From: Ruminococcus sp. UNK.MGS-30
Lineage (GTDB): Bacteria; Bacillota; Clostridia; Oscillospirales; Ruminococcaceae
NCBI GenBank assembly: GCA_000980705.1
Contig: LBCK01000001.1
Coordinates: 186,001 to 250,000 of the forward strand
DNA: 64,000 nucleotides
Direction of reading: 5' to 3'
The notes below the pieces were generated by a model. The model searched no databases. It was not told the DNA's origin and saw nothing but the letters and a program-made list of their open reading frames with translations. This document shows, one piece after another, positions 44,139-53,606 of this stretch (position 1 is its first letter; every line of letters begins with the position of its first letter). The position numbers were made by a program, and so were the translations under genes.

Positions 44139-45335
44139 ATGCTGACATTGGATAAAATCTATCAAGCAAGCCACGTTCTGCGGAGCGTGATCCGGAAAAC
44201 CGATCTGATCCAGGCACCGAAACTGTGTCCGGACTGCGATCTGTTTCTGAAAACCGAAAATCTCCAGGTGACCGGTTCCTTTAAGGTGCGTGGCGCCTAT
44301 TACATGATGTCCCAGCTGACGGACGAAGAAAAGGCTCGTGGCGTTATCGCCTGCTCTGCCGGCAACCATGCCCAGGGCGTAGCGCTGGCTGCGGCAAAGA
44401 ACCACATGAAAGCGCTCATCTGCCTGCCGGACGGCGCACCGATCTCCAAGGTAGAGGCGACCAAGAGCTACGGCGCAGAGGTCTGCATGGTCAAGGGTGT
44501 CTATGACGACGCCTACAACAAGGCTGTGGAACTCCAGAAGGAACACAACTACACCTTTGTCCACCCCTTCGACAACGAAAACGTCATTGCCGGACAGGGC
44601 ACCATCGGTCTGGAGATCCTGGATCAGATGGCAGACGTTGATGTAGTTATCGTCCCCATCGGCGGCGGCGGACTGATCTCCGGCGTGGCATTCGCCATCA
44701 AGCAGCTGAACCCGAACATCAAGGTTTACGGCGTACAGGCGAGCGGCGCACCCAGTATGTACGAGTCCATCCACAACGACAAGATCACCTGTCTGGATTC
44801 CGTTTCCACCATCGCCGACGGCATCGCTGTCAAGGAGCCGGGTCCCCACACCTTTGAGTATGTCAAGAAGTATGTGGATGATATCGTCACCGTAACAGAC
44901 GACGAGATCTCCGCAGCCATCCTGGCACTGATCGAAAAACAGAAACTCATCGCAGAGGGCGCAGGTGCGGCATCTGTGGCTGCGGCAATGTTCCACAAAG
45001 TCCCGGTAGAGGGCAAAAAGGTAGTCTGCCTGGTTTCCGGCGGCAACATCGACGTGACCATCCTGTCCCGTGTTATCAAGCGTGGTCTGCTCATGTCCGG
45101 CAGAAGCTGTATGCTCAACATTGAGCTGCTGGACAAGCCGGGTCAGCTGAAGGACGTTTCCCGGATCATCGCAGACCTGGGCGGCAACGTTATCTCCATC
45201 CACCACGAGCGTGCCAATGAGGGCAGCGACATCAACGGCTGTTTCCTGCGCATCACCATGGAGACGAGAGACTACGCCCACATCCAGGAGATCCGCAGCG
45301 CACTGATGGACGCAGGATTCCATCTGGTGGACTAA
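44139..45335 (+). CDS. ilvA: Threonine ammonia-lyase with C-terminal ACT domain
   Basis: The 398-residue PLP enzyme converts threonine to 2-oxobutyrate, the isoleucine precursor. The PLP Lys is in TGSFKVRGA (Lys49), the phosphate loop is PIGGGGLISG (about 173), and an ACT-like domain occupies about 325-398. It is of the short TdcB-like type with a single ACT, rather than the double-ACT E. coli IlvA. Position in the ilv/leu locus supports a biosynthetic role. GGAAAGGAAG is upstream. Confidence 0.93.
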   Translation: MLTLDKIYQASHVLRSVIRKTDLIQAPKLCPDCDLFLKTENLQVTGSFKVRGAYYMMSQLTDEEKARGVIACSAGNHAQGVALAAAKNHMKALICLPDGAPISKVEATKSYGAEVCMVKGVYDDAYNKAVELQKEHNYTFVHPFDNENVIAGQGTIGLEILDQMADVDVVIVPIGGGGLISGVAFAIKQLNPNIKVYGVQASGAPSMYESIHNDKITCLDSVSTIADGIAVKEPGPHTFEYVKKYVDDIVTVTDDEISAAILALIEKQKLIAEGAGAASVAAAMFHKVPVEGKKVVCLVSGGNIDVTILSRVIKRGLLMSGRSCMLNIELLDKPGQLKDVSRIIADLGGNVISIHHERANEGSDINGCFLRITMETRDYAHIQEIRSALMDAGFHLVD

Positions 45336-45370
45336 GCAGAATCCGGAAAAGCCGTGCGGCGGCGGGCAGA

Positions 45371-45605
45371 TGTGGGCATCTGCCCCTACGATATTGTAAT
45401 TTTTCACATCTCATAGATTAGGCTCCCTTGAAAAGGGAGCTGGCAGCCGTAGGCTGACTGAGGGATTAATCCCCCTGTCCCTACGGGACATCCCAGCACA
45501 AGGCACACCCTACGGGCGCCTTTTCAAGGGGGACATAATGAGTGGTAATAAGCCTCCCTTGAAAAGGGAGGTAGATGCTCCATAAGGAGCAGACGGAGGG
45601 ATTCT
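45371..45605. repeat. Composite hairpin repeat between ilvA and ridA
   Basis: Three modules in a row: GGGCAGATGTGGGCATCTGCCC, CTCCCTTGAAAAGGGAGCTGGCAGCCGTAGGC, the ATCCCCCTGTCCCTACGGGACAT/GGGCGCCTTTTCAAGGGGG module and CCTCCCTTGAAAAGGGAGG with GGAGCAGACGGAGGG. It fills most of the 45336-45667 gap. Confidence 0.85.
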
Positions 45606-45667
45606 CCTCTACACCCCAGCAAATATTTTCATCATGACACCTATATCAAAGAAAAGAGGTTTTTATC

Positions 45668-46045
45668 ATGGATACCATTTACACCAAAAACGCACCGGAC
45701 GCAATCGGACCGTATTCCCAGGCGGTAAAGATCGGCGATATGCTGTACACTTCCGGTCAGATCGCCATTAACCCGGCGACCGGCAATGTAGAGGCGGCTG
45801 ACATCGTAGGACAGTCCAAGCAGGTCATGGCGAATCTGAAAGCCGTTCTGGAGGCAGCAGGCACAAGCTTTGACAAGGTTGTCAAGACCACCTGTTTCCT
45901 CAAGGATGTTGCACGGGATTTCGGCGCATTCAATGAAGTGTACGCCGAGGCAATGGGCGACGCAAAGCCGGCAAGAAGCTGCGTCGGCGTGGCAGACCTG
46001 CCCAAGGGCGTGCTGGTAGAGGTTGAGGTCATCGCCGCACTGTAA
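45668..46045 (+). CDS. ridA: RidA-family enamine/imine deaminase
   Basis: The 125-residue protein is a complete RidA (YjgF/UK114): IYTKNAPDAIGPYSQAV at the start, TSGQIAINPATG (about 30) and the signature ARSCVGVADLPKGVLVEVEVIA at the end, where the Arg binds the substrate carboxylate. RidA hydrolyses reactive 2-aminocrotonate and 2-aminoacrylate released by IlvA-type lyases, which explains its place after ilvA. AAAGAGG is upstream of the ATG. Confidence 0.95.
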   Translation: MDTIYTKNAPDAIGPYSQAVKIGDMLYTSGQIAINPATGNVEAADIVGQSKQVMANLKAVLEAAGTSFDKVVKTTCFLKDVARDFGAFNEVYAEAMGDAKPARSCVGVADLPKGVLVEVEVIAAL

Positions 46046-46072
46046 GCGGCAGGTCTCAAGCGGAGAAAAGAG

Positions 46073-46111
46073 AAAGCGGAGAACGTTTTTTGGGACGTTC
46101 TCCGCTTTTTG
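46073..46111 (+). terminator. Terminator after ridA
   Basis: AAAGCGGAGAACGT pairs with ACGTTCTCCGCTTT around a T/G loop and is followed by TTT. Confidence 0.88.
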
Positions 46112-46120
46112 TTGTGTATG

Positions 46121-46252
46121 AGCCTCCTCTGAAAGAGGAGGGGGACCGCCGTAAGGCGGTGGAGGAGTTTCTTCATGAAATCTTTTTCTTGATATCACAG
46201 AAGAACCCCTCAGTCACTTGCAGTGACAGCTCCCCTACAGGGGAGCCTAATT
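46121..46252. repeat. Intergenic hairpin repeat, GGGGACCGCCG subtype, copy 2
   Basis: CCTCCTCTGAAAGAGGAGG, GGGGACCGCCGTAAGGCGGTGG, an AT core, ACCCCTCAGTCACTTGCAGTGACAGCTCCCC and AGGGGAG; same order as 15497-15643. It and a promoter make up the 46046-46422 gap. Confidence 0.8.
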
Positions 46253-46301
46253 TGCAAAGACAGCAACAGAAACCACTCCCTATCTTTTTTCCGCAAAACG
46301 C

Positions 46302-46330
46302 TTGTAATTTCCATCGAAATATCGTACAAT
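46302..46330 (+). promoter_or_regulatory. Promoter before the AT-rich 46.4-kb gene
   Basis: TTGTAA (46302-46307), 17 nt, TACAAT (46325-46330), inside a stretch TTCCGCAAAACGCTTGTAAT that recurs in the glyA promoter. Confidence 0.7.
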
Positions 46331-46422
46331 AAAAAAGTATACACAAGCATTTTTCGGCTAAGAGCGACAAAAATCAGCATTTACCCAATCGTTGTCCCTA
46401 TGCCGCTGTCAAAGGTGAACAC

Positions 46423-47151
46423 ATGAATCGAAAAACAAAACATTTTCTAATTGCACTGGCTTTGGCTGTTCGTTTGATTCTCACATCAGCATTAGTCGTA
46501 TCTTGTTACGATAATGTTGCTTTCAGATATGAAACAAAATATATAGAATACAAAATAAATCAAACTATCTGCGTTGAAAATGAACGCATAAAATGCACAT
46601 CTCTGTCTTATCATGAGGAAAGCAACGAGATTAAGATGTATTTTGAAAATTCCGGTCAAGAAAAAGAAAGTGCATTAGTGAGAATGTGTGAAGTTGCTGA
46701 CTATATATCCAAATACATCAAAAACAATCCCAGGTCTTTTTTATGCGGGAAAAAAATCACCCTTGGTTCTGAGTCATGTGACCGACTGGGAGATATCATA
46801 ATTTGTAACTTTGACCCTGCAACAAACGAGAGATTTTCCAGTTCAGAACAATTTCACTATGGATATTTTAACGGAGAATTCTACCGCAAAGAGGATTTTT
46901 CCCTGTCCAAACTAGAAAAATTTGATTGGTTTGAAATATTAGAGTTTGCAGATATGAAAAACGACGATATTTCCATTTTACTTGATTTTCCCCAATTAAA
47001 AGAAATTCGCTGTAAGCGTGATTTTTTCACGGAAACAGAACAGGAACTTCTTCGATCCAAGAATATTTTCCTGTCTTTCAAAGAAACTATTTCATTGCCA
47101 ATTTCATTTTTTCCGCAAAACGCTTGTAATTCTCCCCGAAATATTGTATAA
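46423..47151 (+). CDS. AT-rich secreted or anchored protein of unknown function
   Basis: The 242-residue protein has an N-terminal hydrophobic segment (about 8-27) ending SALVVSC, possibly a lipobox, and a hydrophilic remainder with no domain I can name. The ribosome site is poor. Codon use (AAT, ATA, AAA) contrasts with glyA and ridA. The last 15 codons run into the glyA promoter copy: the stop TAA lies inside the glyA TATAAT. The C-terminus may therefore be a recombination product. It could be a transferred gene or decaying. Confidence 0.6.
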   Translation: MNRKTKHFLIALALAVRLILTSALVVSCYDNVAFRYETKYIEYKINQTICVENERIKCTSLSYHEESNEIKMYFENSGQEKESALVRMCEVADYISKYIKNNPRSFLCGKKITLGSESCDRLGDIIICNFDPATNERFSSSEQFHYGYFNGEFYRKEDFSLSKLEKFDWFEILEFADMKNDDISILLDFPQLKEIRCKRDFFTETEQELLRSKNIFLSFKETISLPISFFPQNACNSPRNIV

Positions 47152-47152
47152 T
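47124..47152 (+). promoter_or_regulatory. glyA promoter
   Basis: TTGTAA (47124-47129), 17 nt, TATAAT (47147-47152), followed by GAAAAAGTAT. The preceding TTCCGCAAAACGC is identical to the segment before the 46302 promoter. Confidence 0.75.
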
Positions 47153-47211
47153 GAAAAAGTATAGGGAAATGCAGCGGCATTCCCAATTTATCATAAAGGA
47201 GTTTTTTTACC

Positions 47212-48468
47212 ATGTACCAGAATATGATGGACACCATTGGTTTTGTATCCCAGTTCGACCCGGAGGTCGGACAGGCAATGAATGAGGAGCTGGGTCGCCA
47301 GCGCCGCAACCTGGAGCTGATCGCCAGCGAGAACCTGGTTTCTCCGGCAGTTATGGCAGCGATGGGTTCTGCCCTCACCAACAAGTACGCAGAGGGTCTG
47401 CCCCACAAGCGCTACTACGGCGGCTGCGAATATGTTGACGTGGTTGAGGAAATCGCCATCGAGCGTGCCTGCAAGCTGTTCGGCGCAAAGTATGCCAATG
47501 TACAGCCCCACTCCGGCGCACAGGCAAACACCGCCGTATACTTTGCACTGCTCCAGCCCGGCGATACCGTAATGGGCATGAGCCTGGCGCACGGCGGTCA
47601 CCTGACCCACGGTTCTCCGGTCAACATCTCCGGCAAGTACTTCAACTTCGTTCCCTATGAGCTGGGCGATGACGAGTACATCGACTACGACCGTGCCGAG
47701 GCTCTGGCAAAGGAAGTCAAGCCGAAACTGATCGTTGCCGGCGCAAGCGCATATCCCCGCATCATCGACTTCAAGCGTCTGTCCGAGATCGCAAAGTCTG
47801 TGGGCGCATATCTGATGGTAGACATGGCGCACATCGCCGGTCTGGTTGCCGCAGGCGTTCACCCGTCTCCGGTGCCGTATGCTGACATCACCACCACCAC
47901 CACCCATAAGACCCTCCGTGGACCGAGAGGCGGTCTGATCCTCACCAACGACGAGGAACTGGCAAAGAAGATCAACAAGGCAGTATTCCCCGGCACACAG
48001 GGCGGTCCGCTGATGCACGTGATCGCTGCAAAGGCTGTCTGCTTCGGCGAGGCGCTGAAACCGGAATTCCAGACCTACGGCAAGACCGTTGTTGCAAACG
48101 CATCCGCTCTGGCTGACGGTCTGACCAAGCGTGGTTTCCGTCTGGTATCCGGCGGCACAGACAACCATCTGATGCTGGTTGACCTGCGTCCCTTCGGCGA
48201 CCTCACCGGCAAGGAATTCGAGCGCCGCCTGGACGAAGTGTTCATCACCGTCAACAAGAATGCCATCCCCAACGACCCGCAGAAGCCGTTTGTCACCAGC
48301 GGCATCCGTGTGGGTACTCCGGCAGTCACCACCCGTGGTCTCCAGCCGGCTGATATGGATATCATCGCACAGGCAATGTACCTCACCGCATCCGACTTCG
48401 AGAACAAGGCAGAAGAAGTCCGTGAGAGCGTCTGCGAACTGTGCGAAAAGTATCCGCTGTACGAATAA
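47212..48468 (+). CDS. glyA: Serine hydroxymethyltransferase
   Basis: The 418-residue PLP enzyme interconverts serine and glycine with tetrahydrofolate and supplies one-carbon units. The N-terminal [17 protein letters not shown], the YYGGCEYVD segment and the PLP Lys (about 233) in [14 protein letters not shown] are all present. AAAGGAG is about 9 nt before the ATG. rarA begins 3 nt after its stop. Confidence 0.97.
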   Translation: MYQNMMDTIGFVSQFDPEVGQAMNEELGRQRRNLELIASENLVSPAVMAAMGSALTNKYAEGLPHKRYYGGCEYVDVVEEIAIERACKLFGAKYANVQPHSGAQANTAVYFALLQPGDTVMGMSLAHGGHLTHGSPVNISGKYFNFVPYELGDDEYIDYDRAEALAKEVKPKLIVAGASAYPRIIDFKRLSEIAKSVGAYLMVDMAHIAGLVAAGVHPSPVPYADITTTTTHKTLRGPRGGLILTNDEELAKKINKAVFPGTQGGPLMHVIAAKAVCFGEALKPEFQTYGKTVVANASALADGLTKRGFRLVSGGTDNHLMLVDLRPFGDLTGKEFERRLDEVFITVNKNAIPNDPQKPFVTSGIRVGTPAVTTRGLQPADMDIIAQAMYLTASDFENKAEEVRESVCELCEKYPLYE

Positions 48469-48471
48469 TCC

Positions 48472-49755
48472 ATGCACACACCTCTTGCAGACCAAATCCG
48501 TCCGGCATCCCTGGATGACATGGTGGGACAGCGCCAGTTGCTCGCCTCGGGAAAACCCCTGCGGCGCATTATCGAAAGCGGCAAGATTCCCAACATGATC
48601 TTCTACGGACCGTCCGGCGTGGGAAAAACTACGGTGGCACGCATCATCGCCGACAGCACCTCTATGACGCTCCACAAGCTGAACGGCACGTCTGCCTCTA
48701 CGGCAGATATCCGGGACGTTGTGGCAGAGGTCGGCACATTCTCCGGCATGAACGGCATCCTCCTGTATCTGGACGAGATTCAGTATTTCAACAAGAAACA
48801 GCAGCAGCTGCTCCTGGAGTACATGGAAAACGGACAGATCACGCTGATCGCCTCCACCACGGAGAACCCCTATTTTGCGGTGTACAATGCGCTCATCAGC
48901 CGTTCTACCGTGTTCGAGTTCAAGCCGGTCCCGCCGGAGGAGATGGAGCGTGCCGTGGCACGTGGGTTCCGCTGCATGGCGGAGCAACTGGGCGAAGAAA
49001 TCCACCTGTCAGACGGCGTCTGCGGCTGGATCGCCCGTGGCTGCGGCGGCGATGTCCGCAAAGCCATGAACACGGTGGAGCTGATCGTTCTCTCCGGCGA
49101 ACACACCGAAAACGGCATCGTCATCTCCGACGAGCTGGCGCAGGAACTCACCCAGCGCAGCAATATGCGCTATGACCGGGACAACGACCAGCACTATGAC
49201 CTGCTGTCTGCGCTGCAAAAGTCCATCCGTGGCTCAGACGAAAACGCAGCCCTGCACTATGCGGCACGGCTGCTTGCGGCAAATGATCTGTTGTCTGTCT
49301 GCCGGCGGCTGCTGGTGATTGCCGCAGAGGACGTGGGTCTGGCATATCCCCAGGCAATTGTCATCACGAAAGCCTGCGTAGACAGCGCCCTTCAGCTGGG
49401 GCTGCCCGAGGCACGCATTCCCATTGCGGAGGCAGTCGTACTCCTCGCCACTTCGCCAAAGTCCAACAGCGCCTACGAAGCGATCAATGCGGCAATGGCA
49501 GACGTGGAGGAATACGGTGCGCCGGACTTTCCACGGCATTTGCAGAACAAACACTTTGACGGCGCAGAGGCAAGCATCCGGGGACAGCACTATCTCTATC
49601 CCCACAGCTATCCTAACCACTATGTCCGCCAGCAGTATCTGCCGGATATTCTCAAAGATAAGGTGTACTACCGCTTTGGAGACAACCGGCAGGAACAGGC
49701 TGCGGCAGCTTATCGGGAAAAGATCCTCCGGGAGGACAAGACGGGCGGCAAATAA
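48472..49755 (+). CDS. rarA: Replication-associated recombination protein RarA (MgsA)
   Basis: The 427-residue AAA+ ATPase acts at stalled or blunt DNA ends during replication. Walker A GPSGVGKTT (about 45-53), Walker B LYLDEIQYF (about 101) and the C-terminal MgsA tetramerisation region (ending YPHSYPNHYVRQQYLP.. and FGDN) are in place. It follows glyA by 3 nt and has no separate promoter visible. Its last about 100 nt overlap an opposite-strand gene. Confidence 0.95.
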   Translation: MHTPLADQIRPASLDDMVGQRQLLASGKPLRRIIESGKIPNMIFYGPSGVGKTTVARIIADSTSMTLHKLNGTSASTADIRDVVAEVGTFSGMNGILLYLDEIQYFNKKQQQLLLEYMENGQITLIASTTENPYFAVYNALISRSTVFEFKPVPPEEMERAVARGFRCMAEQLGEEIHLSDGVCGWIARGCGGDVRKAMNTVELIVLSGEHTENGIVISDELAQELTQRSNMRYDRDNDQHYDLLSALQKSIRGSDENAALHYAARLLAANDLLSVCRRLLVIAAEDVGLAYPQAIVITKACVDSALQLGLPEARIPIAEAVVLLATSPKSNSAYEAINAAMADVEEYGAPDFPRHLQNKHFDGAEASIRGQHYLYPHSYPNHYVRQQYLPDILKDKVYYRFGDNRQEQAAAAYREKILREDKTGGK

Positions 49756-50068
49756 CCCCTGCCTTCCGGGAAAGCGCCGCCAGGGCTGCATCATACAGGC
49801 TGGACGGTCGAATCTCCTGCTGCACCAGCGCATTGGCAAAGCGGATGGTCTGTTCCAGATCGGACGAAAAGTCGGCGATGCTGTATCGTTCGCCGGTGCG
49901 CAGGTCCTCCAGCGTCACACCGTAAAACGGCTCTGAGACGCTCTGCCGGATCACGCTCCCGGCGGTGACACGATAGATCACACGGTTGCTGCCGTACACT
50001 TCCATATAGACGATGGGTTCGGACAGCCGGGGCTGGAGGTCGGATCTCTTTCTGGTTTTCAGTTTCAT
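49652..50068 (-). CDS. Small DUF6514-like protein
   Basis: The 138-residue protein has a compact N-terminal domain (about 10-102, YMEVYGSNRVIYRV...ISDFSSDLEQTIRFANALVQQEIRPSSLYDAALAALSR) resembling DUF6514, a small Clostridial family without known function. The last 35 residues are Pro/Gly/Cys-rich, lie opposite the 3' end of rarA and look like read-through past the domain. AGGAG 7 nt before the ATG supports the start. A TATACT with a weak -35 lies about 70 nt upstream on the minus strand. Nothing else is evident in the 50069-50380 gap except the MATE promoter. Confidence 0.6.
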   Translation of the reverse strand: MKLKTRKRSDLQPRLSEPIVYMEVYGSNRVIYRVTAGSVIRQSVSEPFYGVTLEDLRTGERYSIADFSSDLEQTIRFANALVQQEIRPSSLYDAALAALSRKAGVICRPSCPPGGSFPDKLPQPVPAGCLQSGSTPYL

Positions 50069-50324
50069 TGTGATACTCCTGTTCTTTTGCGAGCGAAACG
50101 GCTCTGTGATATCTCTTTCTGTCTACCAGTATAGCACTTTTTCCCGAAAATGAAAAGGCTGAAAAAAGGCGGATCTTGTCGAGATTCCAGACTTTTCCAC
50201 GAAACAATGCAAAGCTGACACACGAAAAACGCATTGCGTTAAAATGTGGTGAAGTTCCTGTAAAATCCACAAGTTTCCGCCGATTTCAGTCAGGAATCTT
50301 TGGCGGAAATGCGACTAGACGAAA

Positions 50325-50347
50325 GCATATGATGTTGCTATAATAGA
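50325..50347 (+). promoter_or_regulatory. Extended -10 promoter of MATE gene 2
   Basis: TGC-TATAAT near 50337-50345 with a weak TAGACG-like -35 17 nt upstream. Confidence 0.45.
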
Positions 50348-50380
50348 GAAACGTACTTTTCTGAAAGGGGATTCTCTGTT

Positions 50381-51742
50381 ATGACAAAGGATATGACAGC
50401 CGGAAAGCCGCTGGGGTTGATTCTCCGCTTTTGCGGACCGATGGTTTTCGGCAACATTTTACAGCAGCTCTACAGCATGGTGGACACCGTCATCGTCGGG
50501 CGCTATCTGGGTGCCAGTGCGCTGGCTGGCGTTGGTGCAACAGGCGCCATCAGCTTTCTGGTGGTGGGATTTGCCACCGGCATCTGCACGGGACTTTCCA
50601 TTCCTGTGGCGCAGGCGTTCGGCGCAGGCGACTATCACAGTATGCGGAAGAACATCGCCAACTCCTACTATCTGGGAGCGCTCATCGGCGTTCTGCTGAC
50701 CATCCTCACCATGATCGGCACAGGCACGATCCTGCACTGGATGAAAACACCGGATGACATCTATCAGTATTCTTACGACTACATCATTGTCATTTTCGGC
50801 GGCATTCTCACCTCGGTGCTGTACAACAGCCTGGCTGCGATCCTGCGTGCCGTGGGCGACAGCAAATCCCCGATCCTGTTCCTGGCGGTCTCGTCCGTGC
50901 TGAACATCATCCTGGATCTGGTTTTCCTGGTGGGGATGCAGTCCGGCGTTGCCGGCGCAGGCTATGCCACCGTGATCTCACAGGGCATCTCCGGCATCCT
51001 CTGCCTGATCTATCTGTATAAAAAGTTTCACATCATGCGTTTCCAGCACGGCGAATGCAAGCCGGAGCTGAAACGCTGCGGACGGCTGCTCTCCATCGGT
51101 CTGCCCATGGCGCTGCAATTTTCCATCACCGCCATCGGCTCCATCATTTTGCAGACCTCCGTCAACAGCCTGGGGTCTCTGGCAGTTACCAGCGTCACAG
51201 CGGCGCAGAAGATCTGTGCCATTGTCATGGGACCTCTGGAATCTCTGGGTATCACCATGGCGACATTCTGCGGTCAGAACCTGGGTGCAAAAAAGTTCTA
51301 CCGCATCCGGGACGGCATCCGTCTCAGTATGTATGTCTCCATGTGCTACTGCGCTTTCTGCATCGCCTTTCTCTGGATCCTGGGAAAATACACGGCGTAT
51401 CTGTTCCTGGATCCGTCTGAGACCGAGGTCATCCGCCTGGCGGTGCAGTATATGCGCTGGAATGCCGTGTTCTATCCGGTACTCGGCGTTCTCTTTATCC
51501 TGCGCAATTCCCTCCAGGGCATGGGATACAGTCTCATGCCCATGATGGCTGGCGTCAGCGAGCTGGCCGCCCGTTCTCTGGTCTGCTTCGGCTTTGTCCC
51601 CACCTTCGGCTATATGGCTGCCATTATGGCAAGCCCGGTGGCATGGATCTTTGCCGATGTGCTGCTCATCACCGTCTACTTTGTGGATATGCGCAAACTC
51701 AAGCGCCGCCTTGTTCCTGCGGAGGCAGCCATGGCGGCTTAG
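50381..51742 (+). CDS. MATE family efflux protein
   Basis: The 453-residue protein has 12 TM helices in two related halves, with LQQLYSMVDTVIVGRYLGASALAGVGATG in the first half and FCGQNLGAKKF in the second, the pattern of the MepA/NorM-like Clostridial exporters. It should exchange an organic cation for Na+ or H+. It is not closely similar to the MATE gene at 8.4 kb. The dockerin gene starts 40 nt after its stop and may be partly read from the same mRNA. Confidence 0.93.
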   Translation: MTKDMTAGKPLGLILRFCGPMVFGNILQQLYSMVDTVIVGRYLGASALAGVGATGAISFLVVGFATGICTGLSIPVAQAFGAGDYHSMRKNIANSYYLGALIGVLLTILTMIGTGTILHWMKTPDDIYQYSYDYIIVIFGGILTSVLYNSLAAILRAVGDSKSPILFLAVSSVLNIILDLVFLVGMQSGVAGAGYATVISQGISGILCLIYLYKKFHIMRFQHGECKPELKRCGRLLSIGLPMALQFSITAIGSIILQTSVNSLGSLAVTSVTAAQKICAIVMGPLESLGITMATFCGQNLGAKKFYRIRDGIRLSMYVSMCYCAFCIAFLWILGKYTAYLFLDPSETEVIRLAVQYMRWNAVFYPVLGVLFILRNSLQGMGYSLMPMMAGVSELAARSLVCFGFVPTFGYMAAIMASPVAWIFADVLLITVYFVDMRKLKRRLVPAEAAMAA

Positions 51743-51782
51743 CAAAAGCGTGATTACGCTGTTTTCAAGAAAGGATCGCTCT

Positions 51783-53420
51783 ATGAAAAAAATGATCTCT
51801 CTGGTCAGTGCCGCTGTCATGACGGCATCGCTCCTGCTGCCGCAGACCATGGCATTCTCCGCCGCTGCGCAGGAGGACGGCGATGCGCTGATCGATGCCG
51901 CATACAGTGAAAATGCACTGACAGCAACCGGTACGGAAAATACCCTGCCCTATCAGCTGCGCTTTGTTCCGGAACGGAACTTCGTCACCGCAGAAGAAGT
52001 GGCAGCCGGCGACGTTGTCATCCCGGCATCGGTCTACATCACCGGCAGCACCGCCAACACCTTCGGCTCTGCCATGGTGAAGTACAACGCCTATCACAAC
52101 GGCGAAAAGACCGGCGATGTTTACTTCAAGGACATCACCACCGGCGACAACGCCCACAAAAACTCGGAGAAAAAGACTTATAACAGCAGCGTCGGCTCGT
52201 TCACCACAGACCAGGTTCCCTACTGTTTCGGCTCACTGATCGGCAAGAACAACACCTATACCAACAACTCCCCCATGTTCACCGCCAGAGAATACGCCTG
52301 TGACCCGATCTTCGGCTCTACACTCTACAGTGCCGGCAGCGGCAAGATCACATTCTCTGCTTCGTTCTATACCAGCGCAGAAGACCGTAAAAACGGCAAG
52401 GCAAAGACGACCAAGGACTTCCCCTGTGACGTCACCGTTGATGCAGACGGCAACGGCGTATACTCCTACGAGTATATCGACCAGACCACGTTCCAGACCG
52501 TCACCAAGACCGCATCCATTCCCCGGTACAATCCGGACACCCCGGCGGGCGAACGGCTGCCGGACACCTGCAGCAGCGTGATGTGGGTGGCTGGTACTTC
52601 ACAGTTGAAAGACGGCGCATCCTTCCTGGGCAATGCCTCTGACGAGTTTCCGCTGTTCCAGGTGAACGTGGTAATCCAGCAGGGTACCAAGCCCGGCGTA
52701 TATGACATCAAGTTCCTGGACCGTCAGTCTGCGGCATCCGGCGAGACACCCTGCCAGCTGACCAGCAGCAGAAGCAAGGAATTTCCCACCGAACTGGTCG
52801 GCACTTCCATCGCTGTCGGCGTGGACAGCCTGGTGGTCACAGATACCGAACAGGACGACGTGAAGTTCTACACCGATGATAACACCAAGGCGATCCGTGC
52901 CACAGACTTTGCCACAAAGATCACCGCAGATGTGACCTATGCAGATTCCACCACGGAAACCGGCGTGGACATCACCGGTCTGGTGGACTGCTACGGCGCA
53001 ACCCCCAAGACCCTGTACGACAAGCAGGCACAGGACGGTTTCTTCATCTCTGAGAATATGCCCCTGTACTGCAACGGCAGCCTGCTGAAGTGGAAAGACA
53101 CCGGCAATAACGTAACCCAGAACATTATGGTAGGCAAACGTGGCGACATCAACCACGACAGCAAGGTAGACAGCCAGGATCTGTTCTATCTCATGTACTA
53201 TATCGCACTGAAGGGCGTGGGCAGCGATGATGCCAAGCTCTATGACGGCAAATCCTCTAACCAATACATGGAATCCTTCCTCATGTATCTGATGGACTTC
53301 GACACATGGGGCATGACCAGTGACGCAGCGCTGAACAGCACGGATATGTATTATCTGATGCTGTACATCGCAAACAAAGCGGTAGGCAACAACGTCACCT
53401 GGAATGCGTACGTGCAGTAA
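51783..53420 (+). CDS. Secreted dockerin-containing protein
   Basis: The 545-residue protein has a signal peptide (MKKMISLVSAAVMTASLLL...AFSAAA), a long beta-rich region (about 45-440) that includes a PERNFVTAEEVAAGDVVIPASVYITG module resembling cohesin- or CBM-like sandwiches, and a C-terminal dockerin (about 450-535) with GDINHDSKVDSQDLFYLMYYIA and a second DLNSTDMYYLMLYIA-like repeat, in which one Ca-loop is degenerate. It probably attaches to a cohesin-bearing scaffold. No catalytic domain was recognised. ATG 51783 has AAGAAAGGAT 6 nt upstream; frames reaching further back overlap the MATE gene. Confidence 0.85.
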   Translation: MKKMISLVSAAVMTASLLLPQTMAFSAAAQEDGDALIDAAYSENALTATGTENTLPYQLRFVPERNFVTAEEVAAGDVVIPASVYITGSTANTFGSAMVKYNAYHNGEKTGDVYFKDITTGDNAHKNSEKKTYNSSVGSFTTDQVPYCFGSLIGKNNTYTNNSPMFTAREYACDPIFGSTLYSAGSGKITFSASFYTSAEDRKNGKAKTTKDFPCDVTVDADGNGVYSYEYIDQTTFQTVTKTASIPRYNPDTPAGERLPDTCSSVMWVAGTSQLKDGASFLGNASDEFPLFQVNVVIQQGTKPGVYDIKFLDRQSAASGETPCQLTSSRSKEFPTELVGTSIAVGVDSLVVTDTEQDDVKFYTDDNTKAIRATDFATKITADVTYADSTTETGVDITGLVDCYGATPKTLYDKQAQDGFFISENMPLYCNGSLLKWKDTGNNVTQNIMVGKRGDINHDSKVDSQDLFYLMYYIALKGVGSDDAKLYDGKSSNQYMESFLMYLMDFDTWGMTSDAALNSTDMYYLMLYIANKAVGNNVTWNAYVQ

Positions 53421-53458
53421 TCACGCAGTTTTTAACTGCTTTAATTTCACTAAAAGGG

Positions 53459-53512
53459 TAATCCCCCTGTCAGCTTATGCTGACATCCCCCTTTTCAAGG
53501 GGGACTTTCTAA
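53459..53512. repeat. Composite hairpin repeat, short copy
   Basis: ATCCCCCTG, TGTCAGC/GCTGACA hairpin, and CCCCCTTTTCAAGGGGG, directly after the dockerin gene. Confidence 0.85.
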
Positions 53513-53543
53513 AAAATTGATTTGTGTGATTCACACAACAACC

Positions 53544-53586
53544 AAAAGGCGCTGACCCGTTCGCAATGGGTCAGCGCCTTTTTTTC
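53544..53586. terminator. Bidirectional terminator after the dockerin gene
   Basis: AAAAGGCGCTGACCC pairs perfectly with GGGTCAGCGCCTTTT around GTTCGCAAT, then TTT. Confidence 0.9.
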
Positions 53587-53606
53587 GGGATCTCTCCCGT
53601 TTTTTT

